A stretch of 64,000 bases of DNA from JAWLHU01 sp049324875 (GCA_049324875.1 JBMONC010000043.1:1-64000); one strand, 5' to 3'; positions 42,374 through 52,098 are shown, numbered from the stretch's first letter. A program made the numbers and translations. The notes: a model not told the origin generated them from the sequence alone.

Positions 42374-43909
42374 TTACTTCCCTCCCAGTTCCATCACCTT
42401 CGACAGCACCTCAACCGAGCCCTGGAGCATATCGAGGATCGGCCGCGGGTAGACACCGAAGAGCACGATCAGGACCGCCACGGGGGCGAAGATCAGCTTC
42501 TCCTTCCAGGTCACGTCATGCAGGCCGGCGTACTCCTTCTTGGCCTCGCCCAGCAGGACGTTCCGCATGGTGATCAGGTGCCAGGCGGCGGTGATCACCA
42601 GGCCGGCGCCGGCGACGAGGACCCAGAGGCCGAAGGCCGGGTAGGAGCCGGTCAGCGCCACGAACTCGCCGATGAAGCCGGCCAGACCGGGCAGGCCCAG
42701 GTTGGCGAAGGCGATGAAGGCGGTCATGAAGGAGGCGACCGGGATCGTCAGGAACATGCCGCCCAGCTTGTTGAGGTCACGGGTGTGGGTCCGCTCGTAG
42801 AACATGCCCACCGCAAAGAAGAAGAGGGGCGAGATCAGGCCGTGGGCGATGGTGACGAAGTAGCCACCCTGCAGGGCGACCTGCGCCATCTCGGAATCGG
42901 TCGGGCCCAGCACGCTGGCCGCAGCCAGGGCGATGACGAAGAAGCCCATGTGGTTGACCGAAGAGTAGGCGACCTGCTTCTTGAAGTCCTTCTGGGCCAT
43001 GGCAGCGCCGGCGGCGTAGAGGATGCCGATCACGCCGAAGGCGAAGAGGACCCAGGCATACCGCTCGGCCACCTGGGGCAGCAGCGGATGGCTGATGCGG
43101 ACCATGGCGTAGGAGCCGAGCTTCAGCAGGATGCCGGCCAGCAGCATCGAGATCGGGGTGGGCGCCTCGACGTGGGCGTCGGGCAACCAGGTGTGGAACG
43201 GGAACATGGGCACCTTGACGGCGAAGCCGACGACCAGGGCGAAGAAGGCGAAGATGGTCAGCGAGTTGATCGGCAGGCCGGCGGTCTGCTGCGCCATCAG
43301 CAGGATGTTGAAGCTGCCGACGCCGGTGACGATGTAGAGGTAGATGGCGCCGACCAGCATCACCACGGAGCCGATCAGGGTGTAGAGGAAGAACTTGATC
43401 GCCGCGTACTCACGCCGCGGGCCGCCCCAGATGCCGATCAGGAAGTACATCGGCAGGAGGACGATCTCCCAGAAGACGTAGAAGACCATGAAGTCAAGGG
43501 CGACGAAGACGCCGTTGGTGCCGGTGGCCAGGATCAACAGCAGGATCAGGTAGTCCTTCACCCGGGTGTTGATGTACTTGTAGGAGGCCAGCACGGCCAG
43601 GGGGAAGAGGAGCGTGGAGAGCAGGATCATGGTGAAGCCGAAGCCGTCGACGCCCAGGGTGTAGTTCACCCCGATGGCGGGGATCCAGCTGACGTCCTCC
43701 ACGAACCGCATGCCGGCGACGTTGGCGGCGGTGGCGGGCTCCAGGCCGTACCACTGGCCGGCCATCACCAGCGAGAGCAGGAACGGGATCAGGGTACCGA
43801 TACCAGCCATCCAGTAGAGCAGCTTCTCCTGGTTCTTGTCAATAAAGAGCATGACCAGGGCGAAAGCCAGGGGGACAAATACGATCAGCGACAAGTAGGG
43901 CAGTGCCAT
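42374..43909 (-). CDS. nuoM: respiratory complex I subunit NuoM
   Basis: 511-residue antiporter-like subunit. Conserved PMYFLIGIWGGPRREYAAIK, FPFHTWLPDAHVEAPTPIS and AYSSVNHMGFFVIALAA. The ATG at 43909 is chosen because AGGAGG lies ten bases upstream; the frame is open 17 codons further. Confidence 0.95.
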   Translation of the reverse strand: MALPYLSLIVFVPLAFALVMLFIDKNQEKLLYWMAGIGTLIPFLLSLVMAGQWYGLEPATAANVAGMRFVEDVSWIPAIGVNYTLGVDGFGFTMILLSTLLFPLAVLASYKYINTRVKDYLILLLILATGTNGVFVALDFMVFYVFWEIVLLPMYFLIGIWGGPRREYAAIKFFLYTLIGSVVMLVGAIYLYIVTGVGSFNILLMAQQTAGLPINSLTIFAFFALVVGFAVKVPMFPFHTWLPDAHVEAPTPISMLLAGILLKLGSYAMVRISHPLLPQVAERYAWVLFAFGVIGILYAAGAAMAQKDFKKQVAYSSVNHMGFFVIALAAASVLGPTDSEMAQVALQGGYFVTIAHGLISPLFFFAVGMFYERTHTRDLNKLGGMFLTIPVASFMTAFIAFANLGLPGLAGFIGEFVALTGSYPAFGLWVLVAGAGLVITAAWHLITMRNVLLGEAKKEYAGLHDVTWKEKLIFAPVAVLIVLFGVYPRPILDMLQGSVEVLSKVMELGGK

Positions 43910-43922
43910 CCCCGTAAGCCTC

Positions 43923-45977
43923 CTATCTAATGACCTGGAATAGGAGCACGCTGGCCACAAGCACGACCACGAAGGTCAGCATGTACTGCTGAACGTAGCC
44001 CGTCGAGAGCCGGCGGAATGCAGAAGCGAGCGACCGAGCGAAGTCGGCCCACATGGTCACCAGCGTGTCGATCACGTTGGCATCGAACCAGCCGGTGGCG
44101 GCAGCGAAAGCGTTGCCCACGGTGCCTACGAAGTTGACAAGGCCGTCAACCACAGCGCCGTCGAACCAGGCGATCGCCCGGGAGGCCGCCTGCGTGGTCC
44201 GGATGAAGACCAGGTCATAGAGCTCGTCGACGTAGTACTTGTTGCGGACGAGGGTGTAGATCGGGCGGAGCGCCGCAATCCACTTCGCCCGGGTGCTGCC
44301 CGGCACGAACTTGTAGAGCAGCAGGCCGAGGACGATGCCGGCGAGGCCGGCCATGGTGGCCAGGGTGGTGACCCTCTTCTCGTCCTCCCAGGTGACTGCA
44401 TGCTCCACGCCCGGCAGGTGCAGGAAGTTGGGGATCCACATCATCCAGTCGGCGTGGAAGAAGTGGTAGAAGAACGGCGTACCGAACCAGCCGAAGAGTG
44501 CTGCCGGAATGGCCAGGATGATCAGCGGGAACGTCATGGCCTTCGGCGACTCGTGGGCGTGCTCGTAGAGATGATGATCACGCGGCTGGCCGAAGAAGGC
44601 CAGGTAGGTGGCGCGGGTCATGTAGTAGGCGGTCAGGAAGGCGGTGGCCAGGCCCATCCAGAAGGGCAGCATCGCCACCCAGCCGTGAACCGCGTCGTTG
44701 TGCCAGGTGTAGGCGGCCAGCAACAGCTCATCCTTGGAGAAGAAGCCGCTGAAGCCGGGGAAGCCCGCCAGGGCCAGGTAGCCCACCATCCAGGTGATGA
44801 AGGTGATGGGGATCTTCTTGCGCAGCCCGCCCATCTTGTGCAGCAGCTGGTTGTGATGGTGCGCATGGATCACCGAGCCGGCGGCAAGGAAGAGCAGCGC
44901 CTTGAAGAAGGCGTGGGTCAGCAGGTGGTAGTTGCCGGCGGTCCAGCCGCCGAGGCCCATCGCCATGATCATGTAGCCCAGCTGGGAGATGGTCGAGTAG
45001 GCGAGGACCTCCTTGATATCCCAGCGAACCGTGGCGATGGAGGCGGCGAAGAGCGAGGTGAAGGCGCCGACGAAGGCGATCACCGCCAGGACCCAGTCCG
45101 GCACGTTCCCGTAGACCATGAAGGCACGGCCCACCAGGTAGACGCCCGCCGCGACCATGGTGGCGGCGTGGATGATGGCAGAGCCCGGGGTGGGGCCGGC
45201 CATGGCGTCAGGCAACCAGGTGTGGAGCGGGAACTGGGCGGACTTGCCCATGGCGCCCGTAAAGAGCAGGAAGCCGCCGAGGGCAAGGAGCGCAGCGGTG
45301 GCGGGGTCCTGGACCGCCGTGGGGATCGCCGTGGCGAGCCCCGACCAGGTCAGGTCCCGGGTGACCATGAAGATGATCCAGATGCCGACCATCATGCCGA
45401 CGTCGCCGACACGGGTGGTCAGGAAGGCCTTGATTTGGCCCATCCGGGGCCACTCCTGCTCATACCAGTGACCGATCAGGAGGTAGGAGCAGAGGCCCAT
45501 GATCTCCCAGGCGATCAGCAGCAGGAAGAGGTTGTCGGCCATCACCAGCACCAGCATACCCAGGGTGAACAGGTTGATGGCGCTGTAGAAGCGGGTCACC
45601 CGGCGGTCGCCGTGCAGGTAGGCGCTCGAGTATAGCTGGACGCAGAAGGAGACCAGGGTGATCATGGGCAGCAGCAGAGCGGTCAGATTGTCGATCTGCA
45701 GGCCCATCTGGATCTGGTACGGGCCGAAGTTGGCCCAGTTGAAGTGGATGTGCCAGGCCGGTTCGCTGAGGTAGTTGACCCCCTCAGGCGCGTGGGCCGG
45801 GTGCTGGATCACGCCGATCAGCGCCCCGACCGAGATCAGGAAGGTGACCAGCATCAGGCCGGACCCGACCTTCCAGGCGTGGTGCTCGCCCAGGTAGCGG
45901 GCGAACATCGCGATCAACGCCGAGGCGGCCAGAGGGATCACAGCGATCAGCCATGCGTAATGCAAGATTGTCTCCAC
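43923..45977 (-). CDS. nuoL: respiratory complex I subunit NuoL
   Basis: 684-residue antiporter-like subunit with the long C-terminal lateral helix. Conserved SYLLIGHWYEQEWPRMGQIK, FPLHTWLPDAMAGPTPGSA, YSTISQLGYMIMAMGLGGW and HAFFKALLFLAAGSVIHAHH. GTG start with AGGAGGG upstream. Confidence 0.95.
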   Translation of the reverse strand: METILHYAWLIAVIPLAASALIAMFARYLGEHHAWKVGSGLMLVTFLISVGALIGVIQHPAHAPEGVNYLSEPAWHIHFNWANFGPYQIQMGLQIDNLTALLLPMITLVSFCVQLYSSAYLHGDRRVTRFYSAINLFTLGMLVLVMADNLFLLLIAWEIMGLCSYLLIGHWYEQEWPRMGQIKAFLTTRVGDVGMMVGIWIIFMVTRDLTWSGLATAIPTAVQDPATAALLALGGFLLFTGAMGKSAQFPLHTWLPDAMAGPTPGSAIIHAATMVAAGVYLVGRAFMVYGNVPDWVLAVIAFVGAFTSLFAASIATVRWDIKEVLAYSTISQLGYMIMAMGLGGWTAGNYHLLTHAFFKALLFLAAGSVIHAHHHNQLLHKMGGLRKKIPITFITWMVGYLALAGFPGFSGFFSKDELLLAAYTWHNDAVHGWVAMLPFWMGLATAFLTAYYMTRATYLAFFGQPRDHHLYEHAHESPKAMTFPLIILAIPAALFGWFGTPFFYHFFHADWMMWIPNFLHLPGVEHAVTWEDEKRVTTLATMAGLAGIVLGLLLYKFVPGSTRAKWIAALRPIYTLVRNKYYVDELYDLVFIRTTQAASRAIAWFDGAVVDGLVNFVGTVGNAFAAATGWFDANVIDTLVTMWADFARSLASAFRRLSTGYVQQYMLTFVVVLVASVLLFQVIR

Positions 45978-45992
45978 GCTGTCTTAACCCTC

Positions 45993-46316
45993 CTAACCCT
46001 TCAGCAGGTTGACCTTGTCGACATCCACCACGTTGCGGTTCCGCACCAACGAGAGGATGATCGCCAGGCCGACCGAGGCCTCCGCAGCCGCCACGGTCAT
46101 GATGAAAAGGATCACGATCGGAGCGACCGCAGCCTGCTCCGGGGAGGACTGCCAGTAGTACCGGCTGAAGGTGACCAGGTTCAGGTTGACGCCGTTCAGC
46201 ATGATCTCGATGAACATCAGGATCCGCACGGCATTGGTCCGGGTCAGGGCCCCCCAGAGACCGAGGCCGAAGAGGAGGGCGCCGAGTCCGAGCGGGTAGT
46301 AGATCGGCAGCTGCAC
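45993..46316 (-). CDS. nuoK: respiratory complex I subunit NuoK
   Basis: 107 residues, three helices. The conserved membrane glutamates lie in LMFIEIMLNGVNLNLVTFS and AAAEASVGLAII. The GTG start overlaps the nuoJ stop (TAGTG). Confidence 0.95.
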   Translation of the reverse strand: MQLPIYYPLGLGALLFGLGLWGALTRTNAVRILMFIEIMLNGVNLNLVTFSRYYWQSSPEQAAVAPIVILFIMTVAAAEASVGLAIILSLVRNRNVVDVDKVNLLKG

Positions 46317-46843
46317 TAGGACTCCGCCTCCTTCGCCGTCAGGATGATGGCGCCGACCATGGCGATCAGCAGCAGGATCGAGGCGATTTCGAAGGGGACC
46401 ACGTAGGTGGTGAAGAGCGCCATGCCGATGTCCGCAACCTTGGCGGCGGGCTGGGCCGCCGCCTGGGTCGGCAGGTTGGCCGCCTGGTAGAGGTAGAGCA
46501 TGAAGGCGGCGAAGACGGCGCCCACCACGATCACGAAGGGGTTGGACCGCCAGACCTTCGGACGCTTCTGCTCGGCCTTGATGTCCCGCAGGCCCGAGAG
46601 CATGATCGCGAAGATGACCATGGTCGTGATGGCGCCGGCGTAGATCAGCACCTGGATCGCCGCCACGAACTCGGCCTGCAGCATCAGGAAGACGCCGGCG
46701 ACGGCGGTGAAGGAGAGTGCCATGAAGAGAGCGGCGTGGGTGATGAGCGGCGTGGCCACCATCCGGTAGGTGGAGACCAGCGTCACCACCGCCAGGATGG
46801 CGAAGGCCCAGAACTGGCCACTCATGAGGAGGTCGGTTGTCAC
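46316..46843 (-). CDS. nuoJ: respiratory complex I subunit NuoJ
   Basis: 175-residue, five-helix subunit. Conserved QVLIYAGAITTMVIFAIML near residues 63-81. It has an Ala/Gln-rich loop (LPTQAAAQPAAKVADIG) before the last helix. Overlaps nuoI by four bases. Confidence 0.94.
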   Translation of the reverse strand: MTTDLLMSGQFWAFAILAVVTLVSTYRMVATPLITHAALFMALSFTAVAGVFLMLQAEFVAAIQVLIYAGAITTMVIFAIMLSGLRDIKAEQKRPKVWRSNPFVIVVGAVFAAFMLYLYQAANLPTQAAAQPAAKVADIGMALFTTYVVPFEIASILLLIAMVGAIILTAKEAES

Positions 46844-47724
46844 GACTGCTTTTCCTCCTCCCCGTCCTTGGTTCCGGTCTCGGTGTTGGTCACCTGGTCC
46901 GGCCGGACCTCGGTCGCCTCCTGGCCGGAGGCCTCCGATGCCTTGACCACCGGCGGCTTGGCCGGGCCCGCCTCCGCCGAGACGTTGGCCGGGTTGGCGT
47001 TGACCGGCGGGGTCTGGGTCGGCGTATCCTTGGTCACGGCGGGGGCGGCGGGCGCCTTGGCCTCGTGGGAGGCCTCGGCGGGCTGGGCCGCCTCCTCCTT
47101 CTTCTTGAACTGCGGCTTCAGCTCGGGCTCATAGCCCTTCGCCACCGGCGGACGGCCCAGGTAGCCGTGGATATCCTGGATATCCTCCTCCGTGGCACCG
47201 GTCAGCTCGTGGAAGACCCAGGGCGGCGTGGCGTTCTTCTTCGCCTTCGGGCCCGGCTGCGTTGCCGAGGAGTACTTCAGGCCCATCCGGAGCAGGTCCT
47301 CAAACTCGTAGACCATGTTCTCCGGGTCGACCTTGCACAGTTCGTAGTCGTAGCCCATCACCAGCGAGTCGAACGGGCAGGCCTCGATGCAGTAGTTGCA
47401 GAGCATGCAGCGGGACATGTCGATCGCGTAGCGGTCGGCGACCTTCTTCTTGGTGACCGGGTCCTGGTGCCACTCCAGGGTGATCACGTTGACCGGGCAG
47501 GCCTCCACGCACATGCCACAGGAGGTGCACTTGTACTCACCGGTCAGGAGGTCGGTCTTCTGGAGCGGAATGCCCCGGAACCAGGCCGGGACCTCGTCGT
47601 ATACCTCGGGGTAATGGACCGTAATCGCAGGGCGGAACATCATCTCCCGGAATGTGATATTCAGGCCGGTGATGAAGGACTTCCCCGCTTTCCAAGCCTC
47701 CCCAAAGAAGCTCGTAACGCCCAT
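46840..47724 (-). CDS. nuoI: respiratory complex I subunit NuoI with unusual C-terminal tail
   Basis: 294 residues. Carries two [4Fe-4S] clusters: Cys66/69/72/76 (CTSCGMCVEACP) and Cys106/109/112/116 (CMLCNYCIEACP). NuoI is usually ~140-180 residues. Here a tail from about residue 200 adds ~90 residues rich in Ala, Pro, Glu, Lys and Thr, probably disordered. The tail ends at the nuoJ overlap with no sign of frameshift. Confidence 0.93.
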   Translation of the reverse strand: MGVTSFFGEAWKAGKSFITGLNITFREMMFRPAITVHYPEVYDEVPAWFRGIPLQKTDLLTGEYKCTSCGMCVEACPVNVITLEWHQDPVTKKKVADRYAIDMSRCMLCNYCIEACPFDSLVMGYDYELCKVDPENMVYEFEDLLRMGLKYSSATQPGPKAKKNATPPWVFHELTGATEEDIQDIHGYLGRPPVAKGYEPELKPQFKKKEEAAQPAEASHEAKAPAAPAVTKDTPTQTPPVNANPANVSAEAGPAKPPVVKASEASGQEATEVRPDQVTNTETGTKDGEEEKQS

Positions 47725-47743
47725 CTGGGCTCACACCTCCCTA

Positions 47744-48928
47744 CTAGAGCCACCATCCCAGGAGCCGGATCGTAAAGGTTCCGATGGAAATGGGCAGGCC
47801 CTCGTTGGCCAGGGCGATATAGCGGAGCACGCCGGTGATGAAGATGTTGGCCAGCGAGACCGGCAGGAGGAACTTCCAGCCCAGGTCCATCAGCTGGTCA
47901 ATCCGGACGCGCGGCAGGGTCCAGCGGATCCACATCGCCAGGAAGACGAAGACGTAGGTCTTGAGAATGAACCAGCCAAAGCCGAAGATCCAGTTCCAGA
48001 CGGCGCTGCCCATCATGGCCAGGCCCCAGTCGCCGATCGCCGTGCCCACCGGATTGGTGAACATCCCAAACCCGTTGATGATGTTGCCCAGCCCCGAGGC
48101 GATCTGACCGAGGGTCGGGCCGGTCCATCCGCCCAGGAAGAGGGTCGCCGCAATCGCCGACCAGGCCACCAGGTGGATGTATTCGGTGAGGGCGAACATC
48201 GCCCAGCGGAAGCCGGAGTACTCGGTGTGGTAACCGGAGACCAGCTCGGACTCGGCCTCGGCCAGGTCGAACGGGGCCCGGTTCAGCTCCGCCAGCGAGG
48301 CGATCAGGTAGACCACGAAGCCGACGATCTGCGGGAAGAGGAACCAGCCGAAGAGGCCGCGCTCCTGCTGGACCAGCACGATGTCGGAGAGCCGCAGGGA
48401 GCCGGCCATCATCACGACACCGATGATCGACATGACCAGGGTGACCTCGTAGGAGATCATCTGGGCAGCGCCGCGCATGGCGCCCAGCAGCGAGTACTTG
48501 TTGTTGGAGCCCCAGCCCGACATGAAGATCGCGATCACGTCGTAACCGGTGATGGCGGCGATGAAGATGATGCCGATATCCATGTCGGTCGGCGTGGAGT
48601 TCGGCCCCAGGGGGACGATCAGCCAGACCAGGATGGAGGAGAGGAAGCCGATGAAGGGGGCGAGCACGAAGAGCCACTTGTCGATGTTGCGCGGCTCGAT
48701 GTACTCCTTGCGGAAGAGCTTGATCAGGTCGGAGATCGGCTGGAGCCAGCCGTGCAGGCCGACCCGCCACGGGCCGACGCGGTTCTGCATCCAGGCGGAG
48801 ACCTTCCGCTCCAGCATCATGGCGACGGCGAAGTTGAGCAGGCCCCAGACCAGGATCAAGGTGCCCTTGCCGAAGCCGAGGAGCCAGACCTGCGCCGTGG
48901 GCGGAATCGAATTCCAGAGAGCGACCAT
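47744..48928 (-). CDS. nuoH: respiratory complex I subunit NuoH
   Basis: 394-residue membrane subunit forming the quinone-chamber floor. Conserved ERKVSAWMQNRVGPWRVGLH, LAELNRAPFDLAEAESELVS and GYHTEYSGFRWAMFALTEY. The ATG at 48928 is chosen: it gives the usual N-terminus and sits two bases after the nuoD stop. The frame remains open further upstream inside nuoD. Confidence 0.95.
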   Translation of the reverse strand: MVALWNSIPPTAQVWLLGFGKGTLILVWGLLNFAVAMMLERKVSAWMQNRVGPWRVGLHGWLQPISDLIKLFRKEYIEPRNIDKWLFVLAPFIGFLSSILVWLIVPLGPNSTPTDMDIGIIFIAAITGYDVIAIFMSGWGSNNKYSLLGAMRGAAQMISYEVTLVMSIIGVVMMAGSLRLSDIVLVQQERGLFGWFLFPQIVGFVVYLIASLAELNRAPFDLAEAESELVSGYHTEYSGFRWAMFALTEYIHLVAWSAIAATLFLGGWTGPTLGQIASGLGNIINGFGMFTNPVGTAIGDWGLAMMGSAVWNWIFGFGWFILKTYVFVFLAMWIRWTLPRVRIDQLMDLGWKFLLPVSLANIFITGVLRYIALANEGLPISIGTFTIRLLGWWL

Positions 48929-48930
48929 GG

Positions 48931-50076
48931 CTACCGGTCCACCTCCCCCAGCACGATGTCGATGGAGCCAAGGATGGCGATGACGTCTGCAACCTTGTGG
49001 CCCGGGGTCAGGAGCGGCATCAGCTGCAGGTGGGTGAAGGCGGGCGAGCGCCACTTCACCTTGTAGGGGTTCGGGCTGCCGTCGGAGACGACATAGCAGG
49101 CCACCTCGCCGCGGGCGCCCTCCACCCGGTGGTAGATCTCACCCTTGGGGGGCTTGAGGATGCGGGGCACCTTGCCCATCACCTCGCCCGGGTTCTCGGC
49201 CAACCAGGCCAGCGCCTGCTTGACGATCCGGGAGGACTGCCGCATCTCCTCCTGCCGGACCCACCAGCGATCGAAGCAGTCGCCGTTCTTGCCGACGGGG
49301 ATGTCGAACTCGAACCGGTCGTAGATGGAGTAGGGCAGGTTCTTCCGCAGGTCCCACTTGACGCCGGAGCCGCGGAGGACAGCGCCCGAAGCGGAGTAAG
49401 CGATCGCATCCTCCGGCGTCAGCACGCCGACGTTCTGGGTCCGCCACTGGAAGATCCGGTTGCCGGTCACCAGCGCATCCCACTGCGGCCAGACGTACGA
49501 GTCGAAGTAGTTGATGAAGCCCCAGATCGTCTTGTCGGCCTTGTCCTCGCCGTCGTCCGGCGTGCCGATGATCCCCTCCGGCAGGTCGTTGCGGAGGCCG
49601 CCGATCCGGAAGTAGTTGTAGAGAAGCCGGCCGCCGGTGATCCGCTCGAAGATCGAGTAGATCTTCTCACGGTCACGCCAGCAATAGAGGAAGGGGGTGA
49701 CCGCCCCGATATCCATCGCCATGGAGCCCAGCGCCAGCAGATGCGAGGTGATCCGCTGCAGCTCCGCCATCAGGACGCGAATATACTGAGCCCGCTCCGG
49801 CACCACAATCGCATCCCCGAACAGCTTCTCAACCGCCTCGACGAAGCACTGCTCGTTGATCATGGCGGCGAGGTAGTCGGTCCGGTCGGTGAAGGGGATC
49901 ACCTGCGGGTAGGTCTTGAACTCGGAGAGCTTCTCAAAGCACCGGTGCAGGTAGCCGATATCCGGCTCGCACCAGGTGACGGTCTCACCATCAAGCTTGA
50001 CCATGAGCCGGAGCACGCCGTGGGTGGACGGGTGCTGCGGGCCCATGTTCACCAATAGTTCCTTTGTCTGTTCCAA
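48931..50076 (-). CDS. nuoD: respiratory complex I subunit NuoD
   Basis: 381-residue 49-kDa-type subunit. Conserved VNMGPQHPSTHGVLRLMVKL and EPDIGYLHRCFEKL (the His-Gly-Val quinone-site loop), and a C-terminal VLGEVDR ending. The hydrogenase-type NiFe cysteines are absent, as expected for complex I. Confidence 0.96.
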   Translation of the reverse strand: MEQTKELLVNMGPQHPSTHGVLRLMVKLDGETVTWCEPDIGYLHRCFEKLSEFKTYPQVIPFTDRTDYLAAMINEQCFVEAVEKLFGDAIVVPERAQYIRVLMAELQRITSHLLALGSMAMDIGAVTPFLYCWRDREKIYSIFERITGGRLLYNYFRIGGLRNDLPEGIIGTPDDGEDKADKTIWGFINYFDSYVWPQWDALVTGNRIFQWRTQNVGVLTPEDAIAYSASGAVLRGSGVKWDLRKNLPYSIYDRFEFDIPVGKNGDCFDRWWVRQEEMRQSSRIVKQALAWLAENPGEVMGKVPRILKPPKGEIYHRVEGARGEVACYVVSDGSPNPYKVKWRSPAFTHLQLMPLLTPGHKVADVIAILGSIDIVLGEVDR

Positions 50077-50098
50077 TGTCTACACCTCCGCACCCGGC

Positions 50099-50569
50099 CT
50101 ATTCTGCGTAGCGATGGCGCACGAGCCGCGGGCGCTTGGGCCGCTTGTCGACGAAGTCCTTCAGCAGCGGATGGCCGCCCTGCCAGTTGTCCGGCAGGAG
50201 GATGCGCCGGTGGTTGGGATGCCCCTCGAAGCGGATGCCGTACATGTCGTAGGTCTCCCGCTCGTGCCAGTTGGCACCGGGGTACAGGTTGGAAATGGAC
50301 CAGATCCGGGCACCCTGGCGCGGCAGATCCACCTTGACGTGGATCGTCTTCTCGCCCTGCTCCTCGGGAACGATCCGGCAGAGGCTGGCGACCAGCGTCA
50401 GCCGGTCCTTCCAGTCGATCGCCGAGAGGACGCTGCAGTACTTATATCCCGCGTCATAGCAGGCACGGATGACCTCCTCGTAGCGCTCCTGCGGCACGAG
50501 GACCTCCGTGTCGCCGTTGACCAGGCTGGCGAACTGGGCATCCGGGAACTTCTCCTTCAGAAAGTCCAA
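50099..50569 (-). CDS. nuoC: respiratory complex I subunit NuoC
   Basis: 156-residue 30-kDa-type subunit. The signature WHERETYDMYGIRFEGHPNH then RRILLPDNWQGGHPLLKDF is clear. TTG start at 50569 with GGGGGTGAG five bases upstream. Separate from nuoD (not fused). Confidence 0.95.
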   Translation of the reverse strand: MDFLKEKFPDAQFASLVNGDTEVLVPQERYEEVIRACYDAGYKYCSVLSAIDWKDRLTLVASLCRIVPEEQGEKTIHVKVDLPRQGARIWSISNLYPGANWHERETYDMYGIRFEGHPNHRRILLPDNWQGGHPLLKDFVDKRPKRPRLVRHRYAE

Positions 50570-50667
50570 ACGGACTCACCCCCTGGTGAACTAGAACAAC
50601 GAATCTTGGGACAACCGGCGCTCAAACGCCCGAAAACCCCGCCCGGAACGGGACAGGGGTTGAGGGG

Positions 50668-51027
50668 CTACACCCAGTGCAGAACGCCCTTCTTGTATGC
50701 ATAGAAAAGGCCCGTGCCCAGCACGTCCAGGAAGAGGAGCATCACGATGAGGCCGCCGACACCCAGCTGGTCGAAGACGACCGCCCACGGGTACAGGAAG
50801 ATCGCCTCCATATCGAAGACGAAGAAGGTAAGGGCGAACACATAATACCGGATGTTGAAGTTGACAAGGGCATCGTCGAAGGGCAGCTCACCGCATTCGT
50901 AAGTCTCCAGCTTCTCACCCTGCAGCGGGTTCTTCGGGGCGAGCAGCCAGACCAGCAGGTAGTTACCGAGGACGAAGCCCACCGCGACGATCGCCGTCGC
51001 TACGATGTCTACGTAGGAGTACTCCAC
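50668..51027 (-). CDS. nuoA: respiratory complex I subunit NuoA
   Basis: 119-residue, three-helix subunit. Conserved ETYECGELPFDDALVNFNIR and FVFDMEAIFLYPWAV. The GTG at 51027 has AAGGAG ten bases upstream; the open frame to 51159 is not conserved-looking. It lies downstream of nuoB, the reverse of the usual nuoA-nuoB order. A ~200-bp gap (51028-51235) between nuoB and nuoA contains no gene I can see. Confidence 0.95.
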   Translation of the reverse strand: MEYSYVDIVATAIVAVGFVLGNYLLVWLLAPKNPLQGEKLETYECGELPFDDALVNFNIRYYVFALTFFVFDMEAIFLYPWAVVFDQLGVGGLIVMLLFLDVLGTGLFYAYKKGVLHWV

Positions 51028-51235
51028 CAGACTGTGTCTCCTTTCCTGGGAGCATGGCTCCACGGCTCGTGCCGGAAACTCCGGGAGCTTCTCAATATCA
51101 GCGATCAGCGGCCCGAAAAGCACCCCACCCATTATACCGTCGGCCCTTAGGAGCGTCAACGAAGCCGGTTCTGGTGGTCGCTGCAGCCGCAGGGGGTCCC
51201 TGGCAGAAAAGGCAGGGCGCCGGCCCTGCCTCTAT

Positions 51236-51784
51236 CTAGCCCTTGGTGACCAGGCCGCGCTTGCCGGTCTTGAGCATCTCCTGGATTTCGACGAGGCCCT
51301 GGAGCAGCGCCTCCGGGCGCGGCGGGCAGCCCGGGACGTAGACGTCCACCGGGACGACCTTATGGACGCCATCCACGACGTTGTAGGTGTCCCAGTACGG
51401 GCCACCGTTGGAGGCGCAGGCCCCCATCGCAATGACGAACTTCGGCTCGGACATCTGGTCGTACAGGCGACGGACGACGACCGCCATCTTCTCGTTGACG
51501 GTACCGGCCACGATCATCAGGTCAGCCTGGCGGGGAGACATGCGCATCGCCTCAGAGCCAAAGCGGGCCAGATCATATTTGGACGAGGCAGCCGCCATCA
51601 TCTCGATCGCGCAGCAGGCGATACCGAAGCCGAGCGGCCACGTGGAGTTGCCCTGCCCCCAGCCGAGTACCTTCTGCACGACCTGCGGCAGCTTCCCGAC
51701 TATGACGTTCTGGTTGACCTCCGCGTCCGAGATCACCACGGGGTCATTCAGCCAGTCCAACTCATGGACCTTGTTCTCTCCCAA
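51236..51784 (-). CDS. nuoB: respiratory complex I subunit NuoB
   Basis: 182 residues. Binds the N2 [4Fe-4S] cluster through Cys57, Cys58 (GIACCAIEMM), Cys123 (GACASNGG) and Cys153 (PGCPPRPE). First gene of the operon, starting at a TTG with GGGGGTG eight bases upstream. The promoter lies at 51862-51891. Confidence 0.95.
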   Translation of the reverse strand: MGENKVHELDWLNDPVVISDAEVNQNVIVGKLPQVVQKVLGWGQGNSTWPLGFGIACCAIEMMAAASSKYDLARFGSEAMRMSPRQADLMIVAGTVNEKMAVVVRRLYDQMSEPKFVIAMGACASNGGPYWDTYNVVDGVHKVVPVDVYVPGCPPRPEALLQGLVEIQEMLKTGKRGLVTKG

Positions 51785-51861
51785 CTCAAATGCACCCCCT
51801 TGCGTTCTTGATGTAGTCTATAAGCGCTAGGCTTTGAACCCTACGTCACATGCCAATGCCC

Positions 51862-51891
51862 ATTATACTGTCTGCTTTCTTGGCCAGTCAA
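51862..51891 (-). promoter_or_regulatory. nuo operon promoter
   Basis: Minus strand: -35 TTGACT (51886-51891), 18-bp spacer, perfect -10 TATAAT (51862-51867). Transcription start near 51855, ~70 bases before nuoB. Confidence 0.8.
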
Positions 51892-51964
51892 CGACGAGAG
51901 GCTTGGGCCATCTTAACCAGAGGCCTATGCAGAATGAAAAGGCGTTATCCCATCCATGCATCAT

Positions 51965-51970
51965 TATAAT
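51965..51970 (+). promoter_or_regulatory. -10 element for the GMC oxidoreductase gene
   Basis: Perfect TATAAT 129 bp before the ATG at 52099, but no good -35 hexamer at 16-18 bp. This may mean an activator is needed. The 314-bp region between nuoB and this gene holds only these two divergent promoters. Confidence 0.4.
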
Positions 51971-52098
51971 GTGACGACCGCTGATGGCGCATACCCAGGG
52001 CGGGCGCCGCTTCGGGGCCCGAAGAGCAGGAAATGCCCCCCAGGGACCGAAAAGGATTGGCATGTATTTTGTAAGAAACGACGGGGAGGGAGCGCCGT

